DNA of 64,000 nt from Halicephalobus mephisto (lineage: Eukaryota; Nematoda; Chromadorea; Rhabditida; Panagrolaimidae): assembly GCA_009193035.1 (NCBI GenBank), contig SWDT01000049.1:186001-250000 (forward strand). The letters run 5' to 3'. A model generated the notes under the pieces. It ran no database searches. It was not told the DNA's origin and saw only the letters and a list, made by a program, of their open reading frames with translations. Both the position numbers and the translations under genes were made by a program. Shown piece by piece: positions 1 through 11,400 of this stretch (the stretch's first letter is position 1; each line of letters begins with the position of its first letter).

Positions 1-20
1 GATCTCTATCCCCCACTTAC

Positions 21-129
21 CTGGGCCTGTTGTCCGATCGGAGCTCAATCGAAACCGCTGCCATTGACGGGCGTGATGGGCATCGGCGACCTTCGGAAAA
101 AGGAAGACAGAACGTCCTTCATTTTCCAT
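21..129 (-). CDS. Possible first coding exon of a gene running off the left edge
   Basis: On the minus strand an ATG at 129 opens a frame of 36 codons that ends at a good donor (CCAG|GTAAGTG, last exon base 21, phase 1). The predicted start is MENEGRSVFLFPKVADAHHA. The stretch is clearly richer in G and C than the surrounding DNA, as exons here are. A GTTTAG just upstream (143-148) could be an acceptor, in which case the exon begins at 142 and the ATG is internal. I do not recognise the protein. The rest of the gene lies outside the window. Confidence 0.35.
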
Positions 130-3100
130 GGGAATGTACGACCTAAACCTTGAAAATTGATTTTTTTCAAAAATAAAATAATATTTTTTTAAAAATAAAA
201 TTAGATTTTTATACTTTTTTTAAACAAATAAAATAATAATTTTATAATTTTTTTAAAAATAAAATTAGATTTTTATAATTTTTTTAAAAAAAAATTAGAT
301 TTTTATATTTTTTAAAAAATAAAATTAGATTTTTATAATTTTTTTTAATAAAATTAGATTTTTATGATTTTTTAAAAATAAAATTTCATTTTTATTTATT
401 TTTTAAAAATAAAATTACATTTTTGTAATTTTTTAAAAAGGTAAATTTTATTTTTATTAATTTTTTTTAAATAAAATTATATTTTTATTTGTTTTTTTGA
501 AATTTTTATTTTTCTAGTTTTCTGGATCGCAGAAGGGATTTTTACTTTTAAATTCTTTTTTATTCTCGAAGTTTTCTTTTTAGACAGCTTTTTTGAATGA
601 AAATTTTTTTCATTTTTGTATAAAATCATCTTTGTTCAAAAATCGGATATCGAATTTACTCGAAATGGTCCTCAGGAGATTTTAGAAATTTTGAAAATTA
701 AAAATTAACTTTTTTAAAATTTTATTTAAATTTAAAAATTGAAAATTTTAGATATTTTGAAAATTTAAAATTAATTTTTTTTTAAATTTATTTTAAAAGA
801 AATTTTTAAATTCAGAAAATTTAAAAATTGAAAGTTTTAGAAATTTTGTAAAATTTTATTTTTAAAGTTAAAAATTAATATTTTTTAAAATTGAAGGTTT
901 TTGAAATTTTGTAATTTTAATCATACTATTCTGAGAACTATAAATTACAAATATATTTACAAAATAGTTTCAAAGTGAAGTAATATTTTCAAAATTTTCT
1001 ATGAAATTTTACAATTTTAATTATATTTTGAAAATTCTAATTTTTGATAAATTTTTAAATGAATTTTATTTTTTAAATTTTTTTGATGAATTTTATTTTT
1101 ATTTTTTTACTTTTTGATGAATTTTAATTTTATTTTTTTAATGAATTTTATTTTATTTTTTTTATTAATTTTAATTTTATTTTTTTAATGAATTTTATTT
1201 TTTTACTTTTTGATGAATTTTTATTTTTTTTGACAAAGATAAACGATTTTATTTCCTGTCTGAACTTGTGTTTTATCGAGTCATTTTTTCGCTAATTTTT
1301 TACCTGATCTATCTGGGGGAGGATGATTCATCGCTCCACCTGGTTCTCCTCTGGTTCCCCTCTGGCTCCGATTTTCCAATTTTTTTAATTCTTTAAGTTA
1401 ATTAGAGTGTGATCGAAAATATTCTTTCGCGATTAAAGAAGAAAAACCAAACTTGGATTACTTCGAAAACGAACATTCCGTTCAAAAATTGATGGATTTC
1501 TTTTTTTATTTTGTAATTTTTAAATTTTTAAAACATTAAATTTTTAAACTTTTTTAATTTTAAATTTTTATAATTTTATAATTTTTAAAGTTCTTTATTT
1601 TTAAAATTTCTTAATTTTTATAATTTTATAATTTTAAAAATTTTTTTATTTTTAAAGTTCTTTTTTTTTAAAATTTCTTAATTTTAAAAATTTTTTTATT
1701 TTAAAAATTTTTTTATTTTTAAAGTTCTTTATTTTTAAAATTTCTTAATTTTTATAATTTTATAATTTTAAAAATTTTTTTATTTTTAAAGTTCTTTATT
1801 TTTTAAAAATTTTGTAATTTTTCTACTTTTGAAATTATTTATTTTGATCAATATTAATTATAAAAATTTAAAAATTAACAAAAATGAATCTAATTTTAAT
1901 CAAAAAGAAAAAATTAAAATTTCGTTAAGTGGCTCCCGAACGGAAAACGTGCCTTATTATCGAAATAACTTGAAATTCGAATTTCTATAATAATAAATAA
2001 AACAATTTTTAATTAATTAAAAACATCAATTTTGGATTCCTTTTAAGAAAATTGAATTTTCCGTTCGGGACCGGTCAAACAAGTTTTTTTTTTTTAAATT
2101 TTAATTAAAATTTGATTTTATTAAAAAACTTTAATTTTAAAAATATTTATTTTTTACAATTTATATAAAAAAAGTAAAAATAAACTTTTAATCGAAATTA
2201 AAAGAAAATAAAAAACTTTTTTAGTGATTTTTAAACGAAAAATTTTTAATTAAAAATAATCCTAAAATTGTTATTTTTATTTTAACAAATTTTAGATTTT
2301 TAATTTTTATAATTTAAATTTTTTTAAATTTTTACATATTTAATTTTTTTTCAATTTTTATAATTTTTTAAATTTTAATTTTTAAAAATTTTTATAATTT
2401 TAATTTTTTTTGATTTTTTTAAATTTTAATTTTATTATTTTTTAAAATTTTTATAATTTTAATTTTAATTTTTTTAAAAATTTTCTTCAATTTTTGTTTT
2501 GATACTTTTTTTTTAAATTTTTTAAATATTTTCTTTAATTGTTGAAAAAATTTAAATCCATGGATCCGGTTTTTCCGGGATAATCCAGGATGATTGACGT
2601 GGGAGATTATTTTTTTTTTCATTTATAACGAAGGTCAGACCTCTAGCAGTCTTTCAAGTCCGTTCATCCAGCTTTTTCGCTTTAAACAAACAAGGAAGAT
2701 GGGCCAATTCGTTTTGTACCTGAGCCCCTCCTCTGCTTGCGTGTTATCGAGTGGACACTGGTCAGTCCAACAAGACGTTACATTGACAGAGCGAGACGTA
2801 CTTGAGTTTCGAGCTTTATACTATTGTTTCTTATCGATTTATATCGCGGGCTTTACTTTAGGATTCAATCGGAGAAATACTAATTCATTTTACAATTAAT
2901 TTTTATTAGACAAAAATATAATCTTCTTTATCCTCAGCGTTTGTCCCGGATTCTCGGGGTCCGATATACTATACCATAAAATACAACAGAAAACAAGGTA
3001 AATTAAGACAAACTAGAACTTTTTGCTTGATCTTACATGGCATGTGATTTGATGCGACGTCCCTTCTTTGTGGACCGGCTTGTTGCGCAAGCCTGTTGTT

Positions 3101-3149
3101 CATTAAACAAAAATATAATATAGGACAATATTAAATATAATCACAACTT
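130..3149. other. AT-rich non-coding stretch with one GC-richer island
   Basis: Most of this is long runs of T and A in short degenerate repeats (for example TTTTTAAAAATAAAATTAGA at 180-480) with no credible coding exon. A GC-richer island lies at about 2570-3110. It holds a 101-codon open frame that I do not trust and a possible 59-bp exon at 2938-2996 (acceptor TATCCTCAG, donor AAG|GTAAAT) with one open frame reading VCPGFSGSDILYHKIQQKT. This could be a promoter plus an early exon of the receptor phosphatase downstream, but nothing proves the link. Confidence 0.4.
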
Positions 3150-3830
3150 TTAGGATTTGATTTGACGTGATGTGATTTTTTATATTTCTTAGGAGAAAGA
3201 GGACTGTTTAGTCTTAGGCGTTCTGGACATCTCGATCCGTGAAGACTACGTGCTCACAACGACGATATTGTAATATAATAGTGTAATACCCAAAACCCGT
3301 TTAATATGATGTATCCTCTTTCATTCTCATCTGTAGAGAAAAAACTATTTAGTCTTAGGTGTTCTGGACATCTCGATCCGTGGAGACTACGTGCTCACAA
3401 CGACGATATTGTGATATAATAGTATAATACCTAAAATTCATTTATTATGATGTATCCTCTTTCATTCTCATCTGTAGAGAAAAAACTATTTAGTCTTAGG
3501 TGTTTTGAACATCTCGATCCGTGGAGACTATGTACTCACAACGAAAATATTGTGATATAATAGTGTAGCATCCAGAGCCCCGTCTAACGTGATGTATTCC
3601 CTTTCATTCTCATCTGTAGAGAAAAAACTGTTTAGTCTCAGGTGTTCTGAATATCTCCGCGTTCTCAAAAATAATATTATGATGTAATATTGTAGTACTT
3701 AAGATCTTATTTGACGTGATGTATCCTTTTTCGCTCTCATCAATGGAGAAAAACTATTTAGCCCTAGGTGTTTTGAACATCTCCGATCGTGGAGACTATG
3801 CATCCACAACAGTTACAATATATGTACTTT
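3150..3830. repeat. Minisatellite, about five copies of a 141-bp unit
   Basis: The landmark GTCTTAGGYGTTCTGGACAT recurs at about 3211, 3352, 3493, 3635 and 3761, giving spacings of 141, 141, 142 and 126 bp. Each unit also has the sequences GATGTATCCTCTTTCATTCT and ACGATATTGTGATATAATAG. The first four copies are close to identical; the fifth carries a deletion of about 15 bp and more changes. No long open frame spans the array. Confidence 0.85.
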
Positions 3831-5024
3831 TATTACTATTATCGTAGAACTTGTTTTAATTTCAAAGTCCTCAATCTAAGACTTCGGTCATCATCAAGTT
3901 ACTTTTGTTGTTAATTTTTACTTAGTAAATTTTATAACTTATGATTTTTTAAAATTTTCATGGTGAGAGTTGGTTCCTCATTTTTCAACCGTCTTTTTGA
4001 TCTCCATACGGTGATCAAGTCCATTCGCACTTAGACACATGAGGACTCATTACGGTCTTTGAAGACTTTTGCGACAAAAGTTCATTCCACAATAACCAGT
4101 TTTTTATTTTTAATTACTTTGACCATTTCTCCCAATGATCATTTTTTAAATAGTTTTATTTTTTCCTGATGAAAATTAATTTTAAATTTTTTCATAAATT
4201 TCTAATTTTAAAAATTTTTATAAAAATTAATTTTAAATTTTTTATTTATAATTATTTTTAAAAAATTACTTTTTATAAATTTTGAAAGATTTTTTATTTT
4301 TTAATTATTTTTATAAATTTTAATTTTCGTGAGGAGAATTTAAAAAAATTATTTTTATTAATTTTTATAAAAATTTATTTTTTATTTTAATTATTTTTAA
4401 AAAATTATTTTTATTATTTTTTATAAAAATTTATTTTTTTATTTTTAATTATTTTTACAAAATTATTTTTATTAAGTTTTATAAAAATTTATTTTTAATT
4501 TTAATTATTTTGAACAAAAACAATTTTTATTGAATTTTTTAAAAACTGTCGTGACGAAAGTAGATGTTGTTTTCGATGACAATTCCCTTTTGTGGAATCT
4601 AAGACTTGAAGTCCACAGTCGATCATTGAATTTTTTTTTTTGAGCTCAACTAGGGGCTTGATCTCGAGTTTCGAGTCCATATCTCGGACTTGAAGCCTCC
4701 CGAGCCACATCCTCAAAAACCGGCCGATCGAGAGGTTTTGAGGATGGTCGATATCGTGAACACTTGAGTGAGAAATCAATTCTGTTTTCGTGATGACTTA
4801 ATTTAGATAATCTTAAAAAATTATAAAATATATTTAAAAATTTCCAATGTTCTGTAAAACGAAATTTGAAATTCGAAATTTTCGTGCTGAGAGAATATGT
4901 ATGAATTTTTCTATTTCAAAAATCTTATCTAAATAGATAAAACTTGATATTTGGGTTTTTTGAATCACAATATCATTTGAAAGTCATGACTTATAAAAAA
5001 TCAAATATTTGATTTCAAACTTTA
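3831..5024. other. Non-coding; low-complexity AT plus a GC-richer hairpin island
   Basis: Two islands of ordinary complexity (3840-4140 and 4540-4800) are separated by A/T runs. The second contains an inverted repeat: arm TCCTCAAAAACC at 4710-4721 and arm GGTTTTGAGGA at 4733-4744. A 92-codon minus-strand open frame covers this island, but it has no splice context and no recognisable domain, so I do not call it a gene. Confidence 0.4.
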
Positions 5025-5395
5025 AACTCGAACTTCAACTTTGAAGTCGAACTTTGACTATTAATTTCGAATTCGAACTTTAACTATTAGCTTCAACTTT
5101 GAACTTCGACTTCGGACTTTGACTATTAACTTCAACTTTGAACTTTAACTATTAGCTTTGACTTTGAACTTTGACTATTAACTTCGACTTCGTACTTTGA
5201 CTTTGAACTTTGACTATTAACTTTGACTTTGAATTTTGACTATTAACTTCGACTTCGGACTTTGACTATTAGCTTTGACTTTGAACTTTGACTATTAGCT
5301 TTGACTTTGAACTTTGATGATCAACTTTGACTTTGAGTTTTCATCTCAAAGTTGGTCTTCAAAGTTCGACATCAAAATTTGACTGTTAACTTTGA
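5025..5395. repeat. Short tandem repeat of AACTTYGAY-type units
   Basis: About 370 bp consist of units such as TTTGAACTTTGACTATTAAC in variable order, with C/T exchange at the third positions. Units are built on a 6-base theme (CTTTGA/CTTCGA) interrupted by TATTAA or TATTAG. The same theme appears in reverse complement near 54 kb. It looks like slippage-expanded DNA; a coding role is unlikely because stops (TAA, TAG) recur. Confidence 0.7.
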
Positions 5396-6544
5396 TAATG
5401 TGTAATGCAGATTTTCTAAATCCGATTTTTAGGACTGCTTGGATTTTTTATCTCCAAGTGTTCCATTTTCATTTTTCTTGATTAACTTTTAATCCATTTT
5501 AATTTGCGCATCTTTGGAGGAACAGACCGAATTTGGGAATTCTCGATAATCCTGTCATTTTGTCTATTTAGTTTTTTGTTTGCAGTCAGATTTGACATTA
5601 TAAAAAAGTTTCGATAAGAGGACTTCACGAAAACTGACGGATAATTTAAAAAAAATTTTTTTTAAATAAAGTACTTTCAACCATAAATATGATTTTTTGT
5701 TTTTATTCAAATTTAAATATATTTTTAATTTTAGAAATTAGACCAAATTTTAATTTTTAAATAAAGTATTTTTTAAATTTTTCTATTTTTAATTGTTTTT
5801 TTAAAATTTTTATTTTTAATAACGTAATTTTTTTAATTAAATTATTTTTTTAAACTTTTATTTTAAATATTTAAAAAATTTTAAATCTTAGAATAATTAA
5901 AATTTTTATTTTTAGTAAAATAATTTTTAATTTTTTTATTTTTAGTGAAATAATTTTTTTATTTTTTATTCTTAGTGAAATAATTTTTAGTGAAATATTT
6001 TTAAAATTTTATATTTTTAGTGAAATATTTTTTTATTTTTTTATTTTTAATAAAATATTTTTAAAATTTCTTGACCTTTGATTATTTTTTACAAATTACC
6101 CTGGCTTTCCTTTATTTGCTTCCGAATGAAATCCTTCAATCCGAATTTTAAAAAACAAAAACCTGTTCCAAAAATATTAGACATTTTGATTTCCTCCGGA
6201 TCGTTCACTTTTCGCGATAAAACTGTCCATTTTTTGTCGATAAATTTTTGTTTATTTTTCGCGAATTTCTAATTGTAATTATTTTCAGATTCGATATTAA
6301 TTGATAATGATAAGGTGAAAAAAAACTCGAAAAAATGCTCAAGATGATTTTCGAAAGCCGGAAGAGACCAAGGAGGCGATCGATTTCGAATTTTTTATTT
6401 TTAGGTTTATTTTTCCTCAATATATCCCATTCCACGAGTAAATCGTCTTCATTGATCCTTGAAAATTCGACAAAAAAGATTAGTAAGTTTCCAAATCGAC
6501 GTTAAAGTTGAAAAATGAGTATGTAAAAAAAAGTAATTTTCGGT
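5396..6544. other. AT-rich non-coding stretch
   Basis: Mostly T-rich low complexity, including a decaying repeat of TTTTTAGTGAAATAATTTTT at about 5890-6060. Short open frames around 6078-6435 on both strands overlap each other and show no domain. I see no supported gene. Confidence 0.4.
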
Positions 6545-6680
6545 TTTTAACAATTGCGAAATGTAACAAAAAAGTTACATTTTTATAAATATTTGATATT
6601 TGTGACGAAAATTAAGAAATAATAGTGACGATTTATATTTGTTATTGTACTAAAAGTTACTTTTTTTGTCTGTAGTGAAT
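6545..6680 (+). repeat. Dispersed repeat, copy 1 (partner at 62612-62760)
   Basis: The segment contains the blocks ATATTTGATATTTGTGACGA and AATAGTGACGATTTATATTT, which match in the same order and spacing, with scattered changes, a segment 56 kb away (ATATTTGACATTTGTAACGA and AATAGTGACGATTTGCATTT). The two copies are therefore members of one interspersed family. Partial self-complementarity (GTGACGATT and AATCGTCAC in the other copy) suggests a small foldback or MITE-like element. Confidence 0.6.
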
Positions 6681-7114
6681 TTGTTGTTAGGTCATTGATT
6701 ACAGAGTTTGTTGACGGCGGGAAAGGACACTATCAATCAAGTACAGTACAATAAGTCAGAGTAGATTCTTTTTTGTACTCTATACGGGTGACAAAGGACT
6801 GGGGGATAACTAATTTTCGAGAACATGTTATTCATTCTGCTATCTTTGATTCACTGGTCCCAACAATTATTTTGTCGGATTTTTCGAAGCATATAACAAT
6901 GTATGACTAGATCCCAATTGGCTTTTGTCCAATGTCTACTTTTGATCCCCAGGCTATTTTCTACTGTTTACATACACTCAGAGAACTTGTTAATGTAACT
7001 TTTGCACGACTTCTCTGGGTGTCAGCCGGTCGCGATGACTCTTGTCTTTATATATCCTTGGGGCTTACTGTATTTGATCATTTTGATATAAGGTTGCTAA
7101 TTACTCAGTAATCT

Positions 7115-7166
7115 AATCCCTCGACCGGGAATCCAGCCTGCATACCACTACTGTACTACCGAGGAA
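7115..7166 (-). pseudogene. Decayed tRNA-Asp-like sequence (tRNA pseudogene or SINE head)
   Basis: Read on the minus strand it starts TTCCTCGGTAGTACAGTAGT and ends TGGATTCCCGGTCGAGGGAT. This resembles the two ends of a metazoan tRNA-Asp: the acceptor arms TCCTCGG and TCGAGGG still pair, with G-T pairs at both ends, an A-box-like TAGTACAGTAGTGG is present, and the B-box region is changed to GGCTGGATTCC. The whole anticodon arm and the 5' side of the T stem are missing, so it cannot be a working tRNA. It is either a deleted pseudogene or the tRNA-derived head of a SINE. Confidence 0.5.
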
Positions 7167-7337
7167 CTAGTGATTTAATGAATTTATAAAAAATAGTAAC
7201 TTTAGTATATCGCTATAGTTTATCATTTCTGACCTACTGTAACTTACCCTATTACACAGTGATAAGAGAGTACTGTACATCGGTATAGTCTTCTCAATAT
7301 GATCTATAATGTAAATTATTAGAAACTATTGTGTACT

Positions 7338-7433
7338 GTCTATTTCGAAAGTTATAACAGAAAAAATAAATTATTTCAAAACACGAAATTCTTTAAAAAA
7401 ATACATTTTTCTGTCATAACTTTCGAAATAGAC
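7338..7433. repeat. Near-perfect 28-bp inverted repeat (foldback)
   Basis: Left arm 7338-7365 begins GTCTATTTCGAAAGTTATAA; right arm 7406-7433 is its reverse complement with one mismatch (ATAACAG versus ATGACAG), around a 40-base AT-rich loop. A diverged copy of the loop and right arm lies at about 7510-7610 (AAAACACGAAATTCGATGAT, then TACATTTTTCTGTCATAATT). This pattern fits a small foldback element. Confidence 0.7.
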
Positions 7434-7848
7434 AATTTACAAAGTTTGATAACTTACAGTACTTCTAACAGAAGCTACTTCTTAAGTTACCGGAGATTAC
7501 TGTAGAGTTTTCATTTCAAAAATTGCGACAGAAACAATGAATTATTTTAAAACACGAAATTCGATGATTTTTTTAAAGAAAAAATACATTTTTCTGTCAT
7601 AATTTAGGAAGCAGAAGATATACAGTAACCTCTAGTAACGTAAACTGTAGGCGTTGTTGAGAATATTACAACGATGAACAGTATTCCTTAAATTACTGTA
7701 TAATAAACCAGGTTACAGTTGCTTCATGGTTATATACTATATATATTTCGTTATTTAATATTCAACTTTTATAATTATATAACCATATACAGAAGTATTT
7801 CTGACGATTTTCATATCGTGAATGAAAAATTTTAGGTTTTAAATAAAT

Positions 7849-8373
7849 ACAGTAGAATTTGGATATAAGATACCCTCATTATAACATATCTCTTGTTATA
7901 ACATACAGTATGAGTGAGTTTGGTTAGTCTGTCTTCAAATTTACCCCCTCTATAGTATATCCTTTCTTATAACATATGCTTTTGTCGATCTTAAGGAAGT
8001 ATTTCATATTCAAGTTCGACTGTATAATAAAATTTGGATATAAGATATCCTCATTATAACATATCTCTTGTTATAGCATACGGTGTGAGTGAGTTTGGTT
8101 AGTTTGCCTTCAAATTTACCCTCTCTATAACATATCCTTTCTTATAACATATGCTTTTGTCGATCTTAAGGAAGTATTTCATATTCAAGTTCGACTGTAT
8201 AATAAAATTTGGATATAAGATATCCTCATTATAACATATCTCTTGTTATATCATACAGTATGAGTGAATTTGGTTAGTCTGTCTTCAAATTTACCCCCGC
8301 TATGATATATCCTTTCTTATAACATACACTTTCCCCAGTTTCAATTGGGTATCTTGTATTCAAGTTCTACTGT
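7849..8373. mobile_element. pogo/Tigger-like MITE with internal 175-bp tandem repeats
   Basis: The element begins ACAGTAGAATTTGGATATAA (7849) and ends TTGTATTCAAGTTCTACTGT (8373). The ends are 25-bp terminal inverted repeats matching at 22 positions. Inside are almost three copies of a 175-bp unit (GGATATAAGAT at 7861, 8036 and 8211), each carrying the inverted motif TATAACATATC...CTTATAACATATG. CAGTAGAA ends and repeated TATAAC boxes are typical of non-autonomous pogo-group (Tc1/mariner) elements. It encodes no transposase. A TA is seen at the left edge but not clearly at the right. It sits 52 bp before the first clear phosphatase exon. Confidence 0.65.
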
Positions 8374-8425
8374 GCTTTCAATTGTGAAGTTTACCCAATA
8401 CGATATTAAAAATCACTTTTTTCAG

Positions 8426-11400
8426 GTCCTGTAGATGAGTTGCCTTTATTACTTCGTGATTTCCCAGATTCTTTCAAGATCCAGAAAGATTCCAACGATC
8501 CTAGCAGATTGTTAAATGTCTTCTTGCCGAACAATTTTCATCAATTTAAACAGTTTATCGCGAAAGTTACGGATATATCCCCCGATATCGAATTTCCTCT
8601 GAAAGATGTTAATAGAACTTTTCTGGCTTCTCCTACGGATTCATCCATCATTAATATTCATGGTCTGAATGCGGGACATCAGTACAGTATAGCCGTATAC
8701 GGTAGGATTGAAGGAGATTCTCAATTGATCAAAGAAGAATCTGTAATCATGGATCCACTGCCTTTGGACTTCAACTCCGGCGCTTCGACAATCGTCGTCA
8801 CACACAACAACGTGACGATGCACACTATGAAGCCGGAAAAGGCCCTTCAGGACACCTTCAGGGTGGAATATGTGCAACTAGATCCTCCAAAAAGATACCC
8901 GATTTTGGACGTCCACGACATTCAAGAACAAAAAGATGTGGAGTTGTATCTGGGGAATCTGAATCCCGGCAAGGACTACGATGTGATGGTGACTTCGTTG
9001 AGGAACGGACTGCCTAGTCAGCCTTGGAAAGGAGTCATAACAACAAGTAAGATTTGTGGATTCAAATTTTAAAAAAAGTAATCCGTTTTCAACATTGTAA
9101 AAGATGTTGATTATGATTTTTCGGACATTTATCAATATTTCATGTAATTATTAATACATGAAGATAGAGGCTTTTCTACCTCTCATACTCCGATCCAAAG
9201 GTTTCTAGTTTTCTTCACATAAGATATAATTCTAAAAAGATTAATTACGAAATCGTGCAGGATTACGAAATAACTCCCGCGCAAAACTGGAATTCTAGGC
9301 GATTTTGGTTTCTAAAAAGTTAAAATTTCATGTTGAGACTATTTCATAACAAAGTTTATTTTTGATTTTTACAATAGTGCGGTTACGAAATTGTTACCTA
9401 GATTACTGTAGCTTCTAAAAAGTTCTAAAATTCCGTGTTGAGACTATTTCGTAACAAAGTTTATTTTTAATTTTACAATAGTGCAGTTACAAAATTGTTA
9501 CCTAGATTACTGTAGCTTCTAAAAAGTTCTAAAATTTCGTGTTGAGACTATTTTATAACAAAGTTTATTTTTAATTTTACAATATCTTGATTGATTGCTG
9601 TAGATTTTTCAATTTTCGTTCCAAAATTGAAAGATAATTTAAATCATTTTTTTTCAGAACCCTTGAAGCCGGGTCAGTTGATTGTCCAGGAGATCAATGC
9701 CACTTGCGTCAACTTGAGTTGGATTCTTCCGGCTGAAAGTGGAGCTGACAGATTCAAAATTGCTTACGGTATTTTAAAAGGCGAAAATGACATGATAAAA
9801 ATAGAAGTACCGTATGCCCAACAACAAGTGGATCTTTGTCAAGGAATCGTTCCTGGATATAGTTTCATTTTTGCTGTCATAGCTGAAAAATCGAATCAAA
9901 TCAGCGATCCTGCGACGATTTCGTATACTGTAAAGCCGTTGGCAGCAGAAGACGTGAAAGTTGAAGCTGATTTTTCCAAAGGAAAATACAGAATCGATGT
10001 TCTTCTTCCTTCGAAAATCGACTCTAAAATCGATAAATGTCAAATTTCGGTTTTTTCAGAACAATTGGAACGATTGGAGGAAGTTGTCAAAGCTCAAGAA
10101 TCCGGATTGAACAAAATGAAATGCTTCACTTATATGCAACTGGTCCCGGGAAGAAGATACGAAATTTCTGCTGCTACTCTCAGTGGACAAGTCACTGGAA
10201 CGAAGATCTTCCGAAGTCTGGCTTTGGAGCCTGGATTCGACATGAAGGCCTTCGGTCTTATCCTTGCCGAAAACAAGGGGATATTGAGACTTGAGTGGCC
10301 CCCGAGCGACGTCGCCATGTCGAAGATTAAGGATATCTGGACCAAGATCGTCGGGAACGAAACTCAACTTCATCTGAAAATCGATGCAGTTCAAAGTTTT
10401 CCGATTTCAGGAAATCCAGAAGAAACCAAAGAAGCAACAAGACAAGTGGAAACCAGTCCTTCGAATTCTGAAGCTTCCGTCGTCGTGGATCATCTCAGAA
10501 GAGGTGCTTGCTACAGAATCCAGATGTATACTGTAACTTCGTCCGGCATAGTTTCGACGAACAGGTTCGAAGAGCACCTGAGGATGAGCGCTCCTCTGAT
10601 ATCCTTGGCCGTGGATCAGATAACGAAGAATACGGCAGTTTTGAAGATCCAAGTGATCACGAATCAGGAAAAAGAATTTTCTGTTTCCAGCGACATCAGC
10701 GAGTGCATGTTGAACATCGTCGTCATGGATACTCAATCTACAGTAATCTACGATAGAACGTTGAAAATGGTTGATACTGTAGTTCCTAGTATTTTACTAG
10801 AAGGATTACGACCATTTCATCAATATTCGATCAATTCTCAAGTCATCTGTGGAGATGCCAAAGATCAAATTTGCGGTCAGAAATCGAGATCGATGAATCC
10901 GCTCTCTTTCGAAACCAGACAAGACCGGCCAGGTCCTGTCCAGAACTTCTCAGTGAAAGCCTTGAATCCTTATTCTGTCCAAGCCTCGTGGTACCCTCCG
11001 GCACTCCCGAACGGAGTGCTCACCCACTACGTCGTGAACGTCGATCCCCTGGACCCTTCTGAGAAGCCCTGGAAGGTCAACGTCGGAGCGAACATAGATT
11101 CTTCTCGAGACCATCTTGTTGAAGCTGTTGTGGATAATCTTGTCGGAGGTCAGAGTTACCAGATGAGTGTTCAAGCCGTGACCGCGGCCGGGACAGGGGA
11201 TCTTCCAGCGGCTTCTGAAGGCGTGAGGATAGAGATGCCGATAATGGCTCCTCCGAGACCTTCATCAAGAATCGAAATTCTTCCAAACACTGTCAGAAGT
11301 ACAGATCTTACAGTAAGATACAACACAGTAATGTTCTCGACGAAACACGGATTGCTGACGAAAGCGGCGATTATCGTAGCTCAGGTTTCTCCCGACGGAA

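Noticed and set aside
2594..2899. 101-codon plus-strand open frame
   Set aside because: No domain, no convincing splice or start context, and composition is explained by a promoter-like island. It is mentioned only as part of a region.
3150..3830. CRISPR-like look of regularly spaced repeats
   Set aside because: Units are contiguous tandem copies with no unique spacers, and the genome is eukaryotic.
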